Shown: positions 46,130 to 57,480, counted from the first letter of the stretch. The stretch: 64,000 bases of DNA from Zantedeschia hybrid cultivar (GCA_030544215.1 JARZZO010000011.1:42747001-42811000); one strand, 5' to 3'. Notes: generated by a model from the sequence alone, not told the origin. A program made the numbers and translations.

Positions 46130-46363
46130 AACAACCATAGTAGCTGTATGAATCAAAGCAGATACTGGAGTAGGACCCTCCATTGCATCGGGTGACCGAG
46201 TATGCGATCCTATCTGTGCAGATTTCCCAGCAGCACCAATAAGAAGTAGAATACAAATAAGAGTTATGGCATTCAATCTCATTTTGCGAGAAATACAAGA
46301 ATTTCTGGGGGCACTAGCACAAGCAAAAATGGTTGAACAGTCTATTGTTTGAAAGAGAGTAAA
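46130..46363 (-). pseudogene. nad5: Nuclear copy of mitochondrial nad5 fragment, copy B
   Basis: The same 78 codons as copy A, less decayed: FTLFQTIDCSTIFACASAP, KSAQIG, SPDAMEGPTPVSALIH. CGG-TCA stands at the W-L positions of HTWLP, and TCG at the preceding leucine, all unedited genomic forms. It lies in a duplicated block with the following 370 bp. Confidence 0.87.
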
Positions 46364-46413
46364 ATGATCTTTGCAAAATGGGATTTTAACTTAATCACCT
46401 ATCTAATCATGAT

Positions 46414-46784
46414 TAGTTTGCTTAACTCCCTACCTGGTGATTGATCAGGAATGGGATGAATATTTAATAAGTGATGAAAGGCAGTACAATGTCATGTTGC
46501 GATTGGATGATATACATCATCATTTCCTAATGTAGTTGGACTTGGAGGGGGCCCAATAGCTAAGGTGACATCTTCATCTGGATGAAACCAACATGGCACG
46601 TCATGGCCTCTGTGTATATTAAATGAAATAAGGAAAAACGTGAGTTGGCAGGGGATGTTGTTGAGTTGTAGTGAAATGGCTTCTAATAGGAGACACCTAA
46701 GCTAAGTGGGACTTATTGGCAAGTTTATTTTTCATCAGCAAAGAATTCCAAACCTTTTTTGTAGGACTTCGATTACTTAATTTA
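46414..46784. repeat. Duplicated unit, copy B
   Basis: Same sequence as 45278-45622 with about 25 bp extra near 46630-46665 (GTGAGTTGGCAGGGGATG). Its left junction CATGATTAGTTTGC shows the site as it was before the Tat insertion in copy A. Confidence 0.85.
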
Positions 46785-47143
46785 TATTTGGCCAAATGAT
46801 GTTGGCGTTCTAGGGTTCCTAAGTTTGGACTGTTGCTTCCGATTTCGCTGGTGCTGATATTATTGCCCTGACAAGCAACCTTTCCTTAAGAAATTGAACA
46901 ACATGGGTTGTGGATCATAACAGTTTAACTAAAGTTTAGGAGCTTTACCGAGGCCCAGATTGTGGTTTATTAAGGGTTTCTAATGGATGTTTTAGGTCAG
47001 AAGGTTAGTTTGGTAATTTTTTAGGCCTTGGCGTTTAGGGGCAGTTGATGGTTTCAAATGACTTTAGGTTTGGAGCTTTTTTTGTTCATTGTGAATGGTT
47101 TTTTGTGTTTTGGCATGGATTCTCTATTACCTGAGATCTAAGG
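46785..47143. other. Anonymous DNA; no gene seen
   Basis: Short broken frames only; probably old LINE-related sequence, but no motif is clear. Confidence 0.4.
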
Positions 47144-47285
47144 AAAGGGCAGCCCAATGCCATGAGTCTCCCACCAGTGGGGGGTCTGGGGAAATTTTGT
47201 ATACATCCTTATTCTTGCTTTTTGAAAAAAGACTGTTTCCAATTTAAACTTGTGACCTCCAGGTCACAATGGAGCAACCAAACAT
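47144..47285 (-). mobile_element. Au-like SINE, diverged
   Basis: Minus strand reads GGTTGCTCCATTGTGACC, GAGGTCACAAGT, GGAAACAGTC, a CCCCAGACCCCCCACTGGTGGG block and ends CATTGGGCTGCCC, the Au order from tRNA-like head to tail. The middle carries a 25-bp A-rich disruption. No target duplication was identified. Confidence 0.75.
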
Positions 47286-47410
47286 ATACATAAGCATAAT
47301 GCATTAGGTTCCAACTTACATAATATTGAGAAAATAACCAAAAAACAGAGAGCAGTGTTCCACAGCATAGTGCTAACGATTTGCCAACAGTAACCACGAG
47401 GAAGAAAGAA

Positions 47411-47560
47411 AGATGATGATCAATGTTGAAACTTGAAAGTAAAGAAAAAAGAAGAAGATAAGATGATGATCAATGTTGAAACTTGAAAGTAAAGAAAAAA
47501 GAAGAAGATAAGATGATGATCAATGTTGAAACTTGAAAGTACAGAAAAAAAAAGAAGATA
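47411..47560. repeat. Three tandem copies of a 50-bp unit
   Basis: GATGATGATCAATGTTGAAA starts at 47412, 47462 and 47512. The copies are nearly identical, ending in purine-only DNA (GAAGAAAGAAAG) to 47590. Confidence 0.95.
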
Positions 47561-47590
47561 ATGAAGAAAGAAAGAAAGAAAGTCCACTGT

Positions 47591-48389
47591 CCTATGCGGT
47601 ACAAATAGTAGAGTTCAATGTGATATTCAGATGCCATACACTACAAAGTCAACAACTAATATTTGCCAAAAGATATTGATTATGTACCCCAGCTCTTCTC
47701 TGTGTTATGTGAGAATTTGTCTCTGACAGCAAGGTGCTCTTTTTAACATTAGATGATTAGGGATGGTTGCCATTTACTCCCAAGTTATCTTTTCTGACAT
47801 ATTGCATGTTGCTTATGGATTTATGTCTTAATTTCTGTGACGTATGCAAGTATTTGCAAGATAAATATCTATAGATGTTCATTTTTGTCAGAGATAAATA
47901 TCCACAGATGTTAGGTAATGGAGAATGCAGATGCATACTTGCATGCGTATACATATGTCTCATTGTTCTAATGATTATATGATTGCTTTGTCCTAGTGGA
48001 ACGCTTTTCGGTTGGAGTGCGAAATCCGACATCTTTCCTGGCTGGCACATGGGTTAGTTGTCTTTACCTCTTAAGCACTTGGGCAATTCTCTTATGCTGT
48101 CTGTTGGCAATGCTAATGTTGTTTTGTCTTTGAGTTAGCCATGTTTATTTGTGGTCCCACATTTGAACAGTGTGTATCACTTATTTTTCTACCATTTTTT
48201 TACCATAACAATAGGGAGCTTTGCTTATACTGAGCTTTGCTTCTTGTTCTTTGTAACATTTGGTACTGTTAACAGATCTCACATGCATATAGGTTAATAG
48301 GTTAGTTCCCAAAAGACCCATCACACGAGAGGGAATTCCATAATGTTTAACTTGCCTTTTCTGGGACATCTGAGAAAGCTGGAAGGAAT
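47591..48389. other. Anonymous DNA; no gene seen
   Basis: No coding or mobile-element signature recognised. GATAAATATCTATAGATGTTC near 47860 is repeated in changed form at about 47893. Confidence 0.4.
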
Positions 48390-49665
48390 TGAGGAACTAT
48401 GGTTTTTTATCAGATCAACCGTTATGGGAAGGAGTTAGTCTGAAGGCACAGTTTACTGAATGGCTGAATGAACAGGAGGTGAGATGCAGACAGAGATCCT
48501 GTCCATCATGGCTACAAGAAGGGGACACTAATACATCTTTTTTCCATAGGCATAAAAGTTGCTGAGGGAAAGAGGAGAAAAATTGCGTCATTTTTTAAGA
48601 AAGGGATGAGTGGATATATGATTAAAATTCTACTACTGTGGAGACGCTAGACTTTCACACGGTTATTTTGAGTTGATGATAGATGGCTACCATCTTGTCT
48701 TGATCATGAAGCAATCCAGATTTTGCCCGAGGATAAAGAATCTTTAGTCAGAGATATTTCAGAAGAGGTCACTAATTTAACATTCCAACTTGCAGCTGGA
48801 AAGCCGCAGGCCCGGATGGGTATCCTATTCTATTTCACCAAGCTTTCTGGAAGGTGCTGAAGGGGGATCTGTTTCAAGCTCTCCATAAGTGTTCTCATAA
48901 ATGGTCAGGATGTTTTCCTTCTTGTTCCTTTTACTTAAGAAAGAGGCCCTGGAATTGAAAGAGTTTTGAGCAATTAGCTTCCATAATGGGCCTTACGAGA
49001 TCTTTACTGAAGTTTTCACTATTGGGGAGGCTGATGTTCCGGTTTATTGAGGAGAATCAATCGGCTTTTATACAAGGGAGAAGATTGAAGGATAATTCTT
49101 GGTAGCTCATGAAACTCTCTTCTCAATGAGGGGAAGTACTACGGGGCTGGCATGCAAACTGAATTTTGTACAAGGCACATGACAGGGTTTTTTAAAGGCA
49201 CACGACAGGGTGTCATGGAGCTGTTTATCAAATTTTCTTGAGACTCATGCTTTCCCCCATAATACTAGATATGATGAATCGTATAGCTGCAACATAATTT
49301 TCTATCATTCTAAATGGGGAGTTAATGGTTTTTTTCCAGGAGTACCTGAGGTATCAGAAAGGCGGACCTAGTTTCGCCTCTCTTCCTTGTCATCCTTGCT
49401 TACATGCGGACAGTGCAAGAAGGCTGAAGCTCAAGATGGCTAAATGGTGCGCAGCCTCTTCACATCCCAATATATCTGTTGCATCTTTAGTTTGACGATG
49501 GAAGAGTGGGCCTGGAGCAACGGTTAAGTTGCCTCGTTTGTGACCTGAAGGTCATAGGTTCGAACCAAGAAAACAGCCTCTCTGCATAGCAGGGTAAGGC
49601 TGTGTACATCGACCCTTCCCCAAACCTCACAAATGGTGGGAGCCTCGTGCATTGGGTACGCCGTG

Positions 49666-50067
49666 TTATGCGGAACAAAAGGAAAAAAAGGGGAAATGGG
49701 AGGGAGGGATCCTTGGCCTCGCGCTGGGGCAGATTCTGTCTGGCGTCACATCGTAGCAGGGGGGGCCTTGGCGTCGCACCAAGGAAAAAGGGGCAGGGGT
49801 TCTCCATTACAGAGAACAGATCTCGGAAAAACACTAAGATAACATTTTTTTTCTTCAATAATTCTTCTCTATTTTATTTCTGGAACAACATTCATATATA
49901 TAGAGTCTAGATGGTAACTCCTGACCCTAGAGATTCCATCCGACTTTAGGACTTCCCTTATCCACGTTTCTATAACTCCTAGAAAATAAAAAGACATAAT
50001 GGGCCATTAATAGGCCTAATAAAAGCAAATCCATGGGAGCTCCAAGCATGCATCGTTTCCTGCATCA
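49666..50067 (-). repeat. 3' LTR of the minus-strand LTR element
   Basis: Matches 52471-52869 with few differences. Its outer end reads TTATGCGG against TGATGTGG in the other copy, so the terminal CA of the minus-strand LTR is mutated here. Confidence 0.9.
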
Positions 50068-51133
50068 ATCCCCCTGGTTAGAAAAAACTCGTCCTTGAGT
50101 TTTGAAATGCCGAAGAAGACATATGAGGAGTAAGAGGGCCACAAACCAGTGGCACACAATCGACTGCATATAGATCATCAGGGTGAGGAGCTGAAGGTGG
50201 CATTGATAATAGGCCTCAAAGTTATACCATAGCAAGTCAAACTCAGATGAAGTAACGTCTTCAAGACACAGGGAATCGCACTGGACATCCAGAACATCAA
50301 ACGAATATTAAGAAAGTAAGCTAAATTCGGCTTCAACAATGAGCGCCTGATCCCACACAACATTATCTGATGACTCACTGATGACCAACAATACTGAATT
50401 GGTCTCAATCACATCGTTCGCCATTAAATGAAGTCCAGACTCAATACATAGAGTAGCATCCTGAATATCGTCAGTCGTGAGATCAACATTAGCATCTTGA
50501 GTATGAACCGACACATCTGATTGATCATCATTTATAGCTGGCGAGACTATATCAAGCAACTTGGACGGTGTTTCCATTACCTTAGGAGAATAAAGTGACG
50601 ATTCCGGAAATGTGAACTCACGTCCATCAAAATGAGGGCGTATGAGGGGGCATCGACGTCTATCACAATCCACTATAGCTTGGCGCTCTGATAGCCATTA
50701 TCGACCCAAGCAAATAGAAGAGCTCCATAGATTTATAGTACATCAAGCTCCATCCACATAAGTAGTGGAGTGTCCTGTGGTGACACCCTTAATCCGCCGA
50801 TAAAACTCTACAAAAGCCCTATCACCTTCTACAGAAATCTCACTCGTCTTCAACAGTGAATCGACAATATGTTGGGGAATCACATTATCACTCGTTTTCT
50901 CATCTAACATCAATGTCGTCCATTCTCAATTTGGCAAGAACACATCAAAACAAAAATAAATAGAAGACATGTTGCAAGAGATTACCCCGAGACTCCAATT
51001 ATGTTAGAATCAATCAACGGCACGTAGAACGAGGCGTCGTAGGGGTAGCACCACTCTAGAGCCGAGTCTGCCTTGTTAAGACAAAGTCAATGGTGCGATC
51101 GGAGCAAGAAACGGAGCCCAAATTGACAACTTC

Positions 51134-51555
51134 GGTATGCGTGTAGAAGTGGCATGCAAAATGAGGCAAGCTGGGGCCGCAGTGTGTCGAATCTAGTTGG
51201 CCTCGCTGATACGAGACCAACGTTGCTGTCGGTACCCAAATCGGAGTTCTGGACGACCTTGAACGACACACAAGCGTCCTCGTAAAGCGTACAAGTGCGG
51301 CATGCAAAATGAGGCAAATCGACGGTGGCTGCTGAAAAACTAGTGCATCAGAAATTGGTACGCAAATCGAGGCGACTGATTGCGGGCCTCAAGATGCACG
51401 ATCGGTGTCCTCAGTATGCGTGCAGAAGTGGCATGCAAAACGAGGCAGTCGGGGATGCAGCGAAATGGATTTGGGATGGCCTCGTCGAGACGAATCCAAC
51501 GATGCAGACGGCACGCGAATCGGAGTCCGGACGAGCTTGGGGCGAGAGCGGTGGG
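51134..51555. repeat. Direct duplication, 280-bp offset, inside the LTR element
   Basis: GTATGCGTGTAGAAGTGGCA at 51134 starts a block of about 140 bp that recurs at 51414. The GCATGCAAAATGAGGCA motif appears a third time near 51300. From 51600 to 51830, CTGG/CCAG and GAACCGGTT repeats follow. Confidence 0.8.
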
Positions 51556-51834
51556 CTGACGGCTCTAATTGCACCACCCGGCACCCAGCAGTGGACCTGG
51601 ACGACACCCTGGCTCGGACCAGGGCAGAACCAGGTGACAACCTGGTTGAACCAGAAAACTGGTTGGACCCTTTTAAGACTAGGTGGCTCAGGCCAAATGC
51701 ACCTGGCTCGGACCAGGATGCAATGGGTTCGGACCACTGGACGTGGCTTGGACTAGCTCGGGTCAAACAGTTCGAACCGGTTTGGACAGGACCGGGTCGA
51801 ACCGGTTTAACCGTTTAGGGTTAAAAGGGCACGA

Positions 51835-52440
51835 GCCCTTCCTTTCTTCTCTTCTTCTTATCTCTTCCACTGGTGGGAACCAAAAAGGGGGAAAGGTGGG
51901 GCGGAGCACGACGGTGGCGAGGACCGGCTGCAGCGGCGGTGACGACAACCAGCGGCGATGTCATCGGCGTTGATGGCGGTGGAAGCCGACATCAGTGGTA
52001 CAGGTGGGAGCGGTTGCGGGAGGTGACGGCGGGGCGGCAGTGGCCGTAGTAGCGGTGGTGAAGGTGGCAGAAGCCGGCGGCGGGGAACGGCGACGAGGCC
52101 GGCGGGGACAAAGCAACTAGGGCGGGAGGCGACTTTGGCGATGGAAGACGGCGGTGAGACCTACGGAGCTGGCGGCAGATGGAAGCGGAGGTGGCAGCGA
52201 CCAGGGGGGGGCTTCGGCTCGCCCTCCTTCTCCTCGTCTTCCCCTTCTCTCCTCTTCTTCAACGATGGCGGCGCCGGTTCGTCGGAGACGACGACGAGGC
52301 CGGCGGGACCAACGGTAGGTGGCTCGTGGAGACTACGACGAGGCTGGCAACGGCGGTACCAGTGGCAGTTTGCGACAGCGGGGCGAGCCATAGTCGGGAA
52401 CGGTAGGGCGAGCGGTAGGCGGTGAAGGCAGGGCGTAGGG
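51835..52440. other. GGC/GGT-rich leader of the LTR element
   Basis: Low-complexity GGCGGTGGC sequence between the primer site (minus strand) and the duplicated block. Open frames on both strands arise from the skewed composition. Confidence 0.5.
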
Positions 52441-52451
52441 GGGGATCGAGG

Positions 52452-52466
52452 TATGCTCTGATACCA
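52452..52466 (-). promoter_or_regulatory. Primer binding site of the minus-strand LTR element
   Basis: TGGTATCAGAGCATA on the minus strand, four bases after the 5' LTR. It complements initiator methionine tRNA and sets the element orientation. Confidence 0.85.
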
Positions 52467-52470
52467 AACT

Positions 52471-52869
52471 TGATGTGGAACAAAGGGAAAAAGGGGGAAA
52501 TGGGAGGGAGGGATCCTCGGCCTCGCGCCGGGGTAGATTTTGTCCGACATCGCATTGGAGCAGGGGGGGCTTGGCGTCGCACCAAGGAAAAAGGGGCAGG
52601 GGTTCTCCGTCACAGAGAACCGATCTCGGAAAAACACTGAGATAACATTTTTTTCTTCAATAATTCTTCTCTATTTTATTTCTGGAACAACATTCATATA
52701 TATAGAGTCTAAATGGTAACTCCTGCCCTTAGAGATTCCATCTGACTCTAGGACTTCCCTTATCCACGTTTCTATAACTCCTAGAAAATAAAAAGACATA
52801 ATGGGCCATTAATAGGCCTAATAAAAGCAAATACATGGGAGCTCCAAGCATGCATCGTTTCCTGCATCA
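52471..52869 (-). repeat. 5' LTR of the minus-strand LTR element
   Basis: Intact ends TGATGCAGG and CCACATCA on the minus strand. Confidence 0.9.
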
Positions 52870-53075
52870 CCGTGCCTCTTATCTTTAGTTTGCCGATGAC
52901 ACTTTATTGTTTATTGAAAGTGGGGTTGATCAGATGAGGAAACTCTTATTTAATGCCTATCAATTATGAAAAGAGTTCTTATAATGCTTATCAGTATGCC
53001 AGAGGAGTTTGCACATGCCTGCATTGATGTTTTGGGTTGCAAGGTGGAGATCCTACCTATCCTGTGTTTGGGATT

Positions 53076-55209
53076 TTTTTTTTTGGAAAGAAAGTAAAAT
53101 TGTACCTCTAATTTTATTGAATAAGCAGAGGAAAAACAGTTGAAGGAATGAGGAGGGGTTCCTTTTCCGCCATTACAAGCCAAAAATAACGACCCTTAAA
53201 TGGTTATACTACATAGTACAACTCAACCGCCCATTATGTTCTCAGAAATAAAAAAAATCAACTTACAACAACAACAACAAAATAACCCATAAAATGTTTA
53301 TCCATAGCTTGCGTCATTGACCTACTTGGTTTATATTGACCAGCAGACCTAATGTTCTTGCATTTTAAATCAACTCCTCATTACTCCATTGAGAAAGAGA
53401 ATAATTGGCACTTGACATTACTGGATCCTTGCCTTTTTTCAAATGATGACTTTCCTTCTTTTTACAGCTTTGCACCAGGCCTTCAGAATAAGAAGGGATT
53501 TGAATTTCCCTTTCCAAAAGCTCGCTTACCTCGGCATTCTTCGTTGTATTTGAGTCACCTTTGTGCTGTCCATGATCTTGTTGAGATTCTGGTATCTTCA
53601 AATGAGGAGGAGGAATAGAATCATGCAGATCTTACTTTCCATCAATCCGTGGAAGTCACTGTGATCTCCTGCTGTACACACGTAACAGTGGCCAACAAGC
53701 CTTTGGAGGTTTATGCAACCCTGCTACAATTTGAGAAGTCAGCTGCTCGATGGCCATTTGCCATTGCTTATCAGCAGATACAACATATTTATCTCTCTCA
53801 GCTTCGTCGTTTAAAAGAACTTTAGAATTTTTGTGTGCTGTCACTTACTAATTTATCCTTCACTGGTAGAAACTCTGATTTAGTAGGACATGTTACTAGA
53901 TTCCTGTGATCCTCTTGCATGGATTCGCTGCAATGAGACTGAATCAATGATAGTCCGTTACGTATCTTTTTATTTTTCAGAAACACTCTTTGCTTATGCT
54001 TCCTTATAAGCTTTGTAAGATTAACAACTTCTGAATATGTCCAATCCATACTACTCTTAGAAAATAAATTTCATGTTCAGTTGAAATCTCAAGCAAAGAA
54101 GCAAACTTTACCCAACGTAAAGTTACAGAGTGAGGAATATCAGATAAATGTGGTACTCCCACTTTACCTGAGTAAACTCCAAATTAACCCAAGATAATGC
54201 ACCACTATCAACTTCTTTAATCCCCAAAGTTCTAATAATATACCTCAGACTGGACACCAAATAAAATTTTCTTCAACTACTTGTGTTCCCCTTCTCCCAT
54301 CCCTTCCATTCTTCCCATCTAACCGAGATGCCATTAAAATGGAAATAGTTTCTACAAAGAGCTTGGTACCTGATACTCTCATTGGAGAAGAAAACAACAA
54401 ATTGTTTCTCATCAAGCTCCGCTCAAAGCCTGAATAAAATCTTCTCTCTCCAGAAAACCCTCCTGGACAGAAGCCACAAGACACCGTTGAAGATTTTGGA
54501 TATTTCTTCTGATATTGTGGAAACCATGGTGCAATGATAGGGATATTGTTGATTGACGATGGCTCTACAACCTTTGCAAACGACCCTTTAGAGGGTAAAG
54601 GAATGTCCGCCGGTTGTTTGGTAGATATACATTTCTGCAGGTTGAACTATGGTGGCCAACAGTCTTGCATCTCCAACAAACTAACACGTTCCTACATGAA
54701 GAAGCTCTATGCCCTTTGCAAAGACAATGAAAACAAAGATTACTGCTAGGCCGTGGTTGCCAAGGGTTGAAAACATACCCATCATCATTTGTTTCGTTCT
54801 TTGTTGGATCCTTAATGCCGAAAATGGACGACCTGTTATTTCTTCCATCTAGAGCTTCATCATTACCGATTTTCTTTTATGCATGTGAAAACCTTTTCTT
54901 GTAACATACAGTCACCCAACCTTCTTCCGAAGAAGGTTCTGCAGATATTATACCCCTCGTTTGAGAGATAACCCCAACATCTATACTTGATCTCAGTTGA
55001 TCAAAACAAACATGTGATGCTTCCCCACCTTGACCTGTACGTGGAAAGCCATAATCTTTCCTCCTCTTGCTGCTCTCTGATTCCTGAGAGGCTTCACAAT
55101 GTCGATATGTTCCCCGTTTGCCACCCTCGCCGCTTTCATTCTCGCTGCTTTCACCTTTACCACTTTTTTTGCCCTCACTGCTCATTCTGTATTGTAATTC
55201 CTTACTAGT
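53076..55209 (-). mobile_element. Reverse LINE derivative with ORF1 but no ORF2
   Basis: The 3' end (TTCAATAAAATTAGAGGTAC-like, minus strand, 53100-53135) closes with an A tail, seen as a T run at 53074-53084. Degenerate long duplications flank it: CCTATCCTGTGTTTGGGATT (53056-53075) and CCTTATCCTGTTTTTGAGATT (55210-55230). ORF1 fills about 55185-53365. No reverse transcriptase is present, so the copy is an internal deletion or a naturally non-autonomous LINE. Confidence 0.8.
53365..55185 (-). pseudogene. LINE ORF1 remnant (nucleic-acid-binding protein)
   Basis: It starts MSSEGKKSGKGESSENES at 55185. Two CCHC-type knuckles follow near 54735-54640 (CFHCLCKGHRASSC and CWRCKTVGHHSSTC). Then comes a block with LMRNNLLFSSPM and LELW, ending with STDWTYSEVV-like sequence at 54040 and a lysine/serine-rich tail. 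Such proteins bind LINE RNA. At least three stops or frameshifts (54875, near 54530, near 54240) break it. Confidence 0.75.
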
Positions 55210-56390
55210 CCTTATCCTGTTTTTGAGATTACCCCTGCGTTACAGGCAGATAAAACTTCAGATTGGCAACCTTTGTTACTCATAATGCGACAACAATTAA
55301 CACTGTGGATGTCTAGAAACTTACCATTAGGAGGGAAGATCAATTGACTCGACTTTGTGTTCTCTACAATTCCTTAGCATTTTTACCATTTTTTGTGCTT
55401 CCTAAATCTCTGTGAAGGAAAATGAATCACATTCAGGGTAGTTTTCTTTGGGGCAGTAGCAACTCTAATGGAAAAGTGGTCCCCTTGATTGGATGGGTCA
55501 GGGTGTGCAAGCCGAAGGATATCGGAGGATTGGGTACTTGAAGATTTAGAATTGATGAATCTGGCATAATTGGGTAAGTGGTTGTGTGCACTAGTGTCTG
55601 AGCGTAATCTTTTATAGAAGGTGGTCATCTTGCAGAAACACTAATGCGTATCAGAAATCTTATACTCAGACTAAGAATCTCACTGTTATGTCACCTGTAT
55701 GGAGAGGTATAATTAAGGCAGGCAGGCTTATGGAGGGACATATAAGAAACAAGATAGGTAAAGGGAAAAGTATTCTGTTTTGCAGGGATATTTGGTTAGG
55801 GATGCAGCTCCAAAGGTTAAATTCTTTCCCTCACTGTTAACAAATGAGCTAATGTCAAAGATTGTTGTCAATGTGCATGTTCTGGAAAGGAAGTCCCTTT
55901 GCTCTCCTTAGGGGCTGGAGAGGATTCCCACAATTCAAGGGCTGGCAGCCAGGAATCTGAAATCTCAATACAAGATATCAGTTCTAATGAGGAGCAGGAA
56001 GTGAATGGTACCTATTCCAATGTCTTGGCAAGTTGAAGTAATGAGTTAATTCAAAAGCATCCTTGCTGGGCCTACAAGTTCAATAGGAGCCAGCTGGATT
56101 TTGTAAATTTTGGAGATCCACAGAATCCACAAACATCAATGAAGGAAAGGAGGTATCAACCAAATGTGAACGGAGGGATTTTTAGCAACGATGAAGTAGG
56201 AGAATATGCTCAATAGTAGTACTTTACCCATATTTTCTGAGCTTTGAAGTTTTTTCTTTTCTTTTGTTGTATGCCATAATTTTAGATATGTCATTGAGGT
56301 ATCTCACCTCATCTTTTGATTGTACCATCTTTGTTTATTCAATAATAAAATTGGTGGTATAATCCACACTTTCTTTAAAAAAAAATATAT

Positions 56391-56459
56391 GCTTAGGAGG
56401 TGTTACTTGGGGTATTCATCTTGAAAGGGTCCCAAGGATCAGGAATCTGGGACTACTTG
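56391..56459. other. Short spacer
   Basis: Sequence between the LINE tail and the MITE; nothing recognised. Confidence 0.5.
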
Positions 56460-56787
56460 GGGGTTGTTTGTTTTAGCGTAAAACAACGTAATTTGAAACA
56501 ATTGTTTCATTTTACAGTGTTTTCAGTTGTTTGGATTAATGTAAAACAATGTAAAGCAAAATCTTGTCTGGGCCTTGTCTATCCACTTCACAGCCCAATT
56601 CCCTTGTTTTGGTTTACAGCAAAGGCCCATTGTAAACCAGAACAAGAAGATTGGAGCATCCCTCTTGTTTTATTTTACAAACAACCAAACAAACATTTCC
56701 TGATTCTGAAACAAGAGAATTTCACTTGTTTTGAAACTAGTGAATTTGAAACCGATGATTTACATTTACACTAAAACAAACAACCCC
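56460..56787. mobile_element. MITE with GGGGTTGTTTGTTTTAG ends
   Basis: GGGGTTGTTTGTTTTAGCGT at the left is mirrored by the complement of ACACTAAAACAAACAACCCC at the right (22-bp inverted repeats, one mismatch). The 328-bp interior holds many AAACA/TGTTT stretches that pair with each other. The flanks TTG and TTA could be a 3-bp duplication with one change, as in PIF/Harbinger elements; a hAT origin is not excluded. Confidence 0.8.
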
Positions 56788-57480
56788 TTAGTCAGAGATT
56801 GGAAATGCGTGGAGAAAAGAAGATTTCCGCAAAATCTGCTTCCTGACAAGAATTTATGATTGGTACAGATTCCTCATGCCGATACACCCCCTCCCTCCCC
56901 CCCACCACAAACAAAAAAAAAAAAAAATCTTGTTTGGAGAACCCCACTGTAGGAAAGGACCACACAGAGAAGAGAGAAAGAGAGGGAGAAGGAGAATATG
57001 TGCTGGAAGCAAGAGAAGGCGGGTGCGGTCTGTTGGAACCTTCCCTCGTGCAGCTTCATGCCTCTCTATCTCTCTCTTCATATATTGACAGGGCAACCAT
57101 AATTTAAGTTACATGACATAAATACCCCTGGTTAAGTAAACAACCAGAAGACATACTGACATGATGAAAGACACTAATAAAAATAGAAAAAGACACAATT
57201 GCTCCTCAACTTTCACTACATCCACAATGAAGTAGATTTGAAGAATTCTTTTTACCAAAAAAGTCCATGGATCAAGGGAGGTTAATTGGGGGGGGGGGAG
57301 GGAGAGAGAAGGGGCATATATGTCTTTTTCCTTCAAAATCTACATTAAGCTCTCCAAAAGCTACTCCATACCAGCATTTCCCACTAATCATCTCTCTATC
57401 TCTCTCATGAGTCTATCGTGTGTCAGAAGTGGACAATACTTAGTCAAAGCATTCTATAACTTGTTGGATTGGGATACTAC
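56788..57480. other. Anonymous DNA with homopolymers; no gene seen
   Basis: A C-rich/A-rich stretch (CCCCCCCACCACAAAC then 15 A) at 56890-56926, a GA-rich stretch (56965-57000) and a G run at 57288-57298. No coding region. Confidence 0.5.

Larger units (their letters stand above)
49666..52869 (-). mobile_element. Non-autonomous LTR element (3.2 kb), minus strand
   Basis: Two LTRs of 402 bp (49666-50067) and 399 bp (52471-52869) flank 2.4 kb. The 5-bp duplication CCGTG is perfect (49661-49665, 52870-52874). On the minus strand the LTR reads TGATGCAGG...CCACATCA. The primer site TGGTATCAGAGCATA lies at 52466-52452 and a purine tract at 50079-50068. The interior has no gag or pol motifs; its open frames, including one of 121 codons at 50308-50673, match no family I know. 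It fits a LARD-like element mobilised by a partner. Confidence 0.88.
49503..52880 (+). mobile_element. Au-like SINE in the LINE, split by an LTR element
   Basis: The SINE occupies 49503-49665 and 52875-52880. It has a tRNA-like head (GGAGCAACGGTTAAGTTG), box B GGTTCGAACC at 49557-49566, AAACAGCCTCTCTGCA, GGGTAAGGCTG and the TGGGAGCCTCGTGCATTGGG end. It is flanked by a 20-bp duplication: ATCTTTAGTTTGACGATGGA (49483-49502) and ATCTTTAGTTTGCCGATGAC (52881-52900), 17 of 20 alike. The insertion falls on the FADD codons of the LINE. Confidence 0.88.
48390..56390 (+). mobile_element. Forward L1-type LINE broken by nested insertions
   Basis: Parts of one ORF2 appear in order. 48390-49502 holds the region before the reverse-transcriptase palm (WLQEGDTNTSFFHRHK near 48520; AAGKPQARMGI near 48797; NQSAFIQGRRLKDN near 49050). 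52881-53075 holds the FADD active site onward (FADDTLLFIESGVDQM). 55210-56390 holds the thumb and C-terminal part (NGKVVPLIGWVRVCKPKDIGG near 55470) and a 3' end with TTCAATAATAAAATTGGTGG and an A tail at 56373-56381. Between them lie an Au-like SINE and a reverse LINE. Frames contain stops and shifts throughout. ORF1 is not seen directly upstream, so it may be 5'-truncated. Confidence 0.82.

Noticed and set aside
49503..49600. tRNA gene
   Set aside because: The A and B boxes belong to an Au-like SINE with target duplication and SINE body; no cloverleaf with an anticodon arm is apparent.
49666..52869. Plus-strand orientation of this LTR element
   Set aside because: The primer site next to the right LTR and the purine tract next to the left LTR both read on the minus strand.
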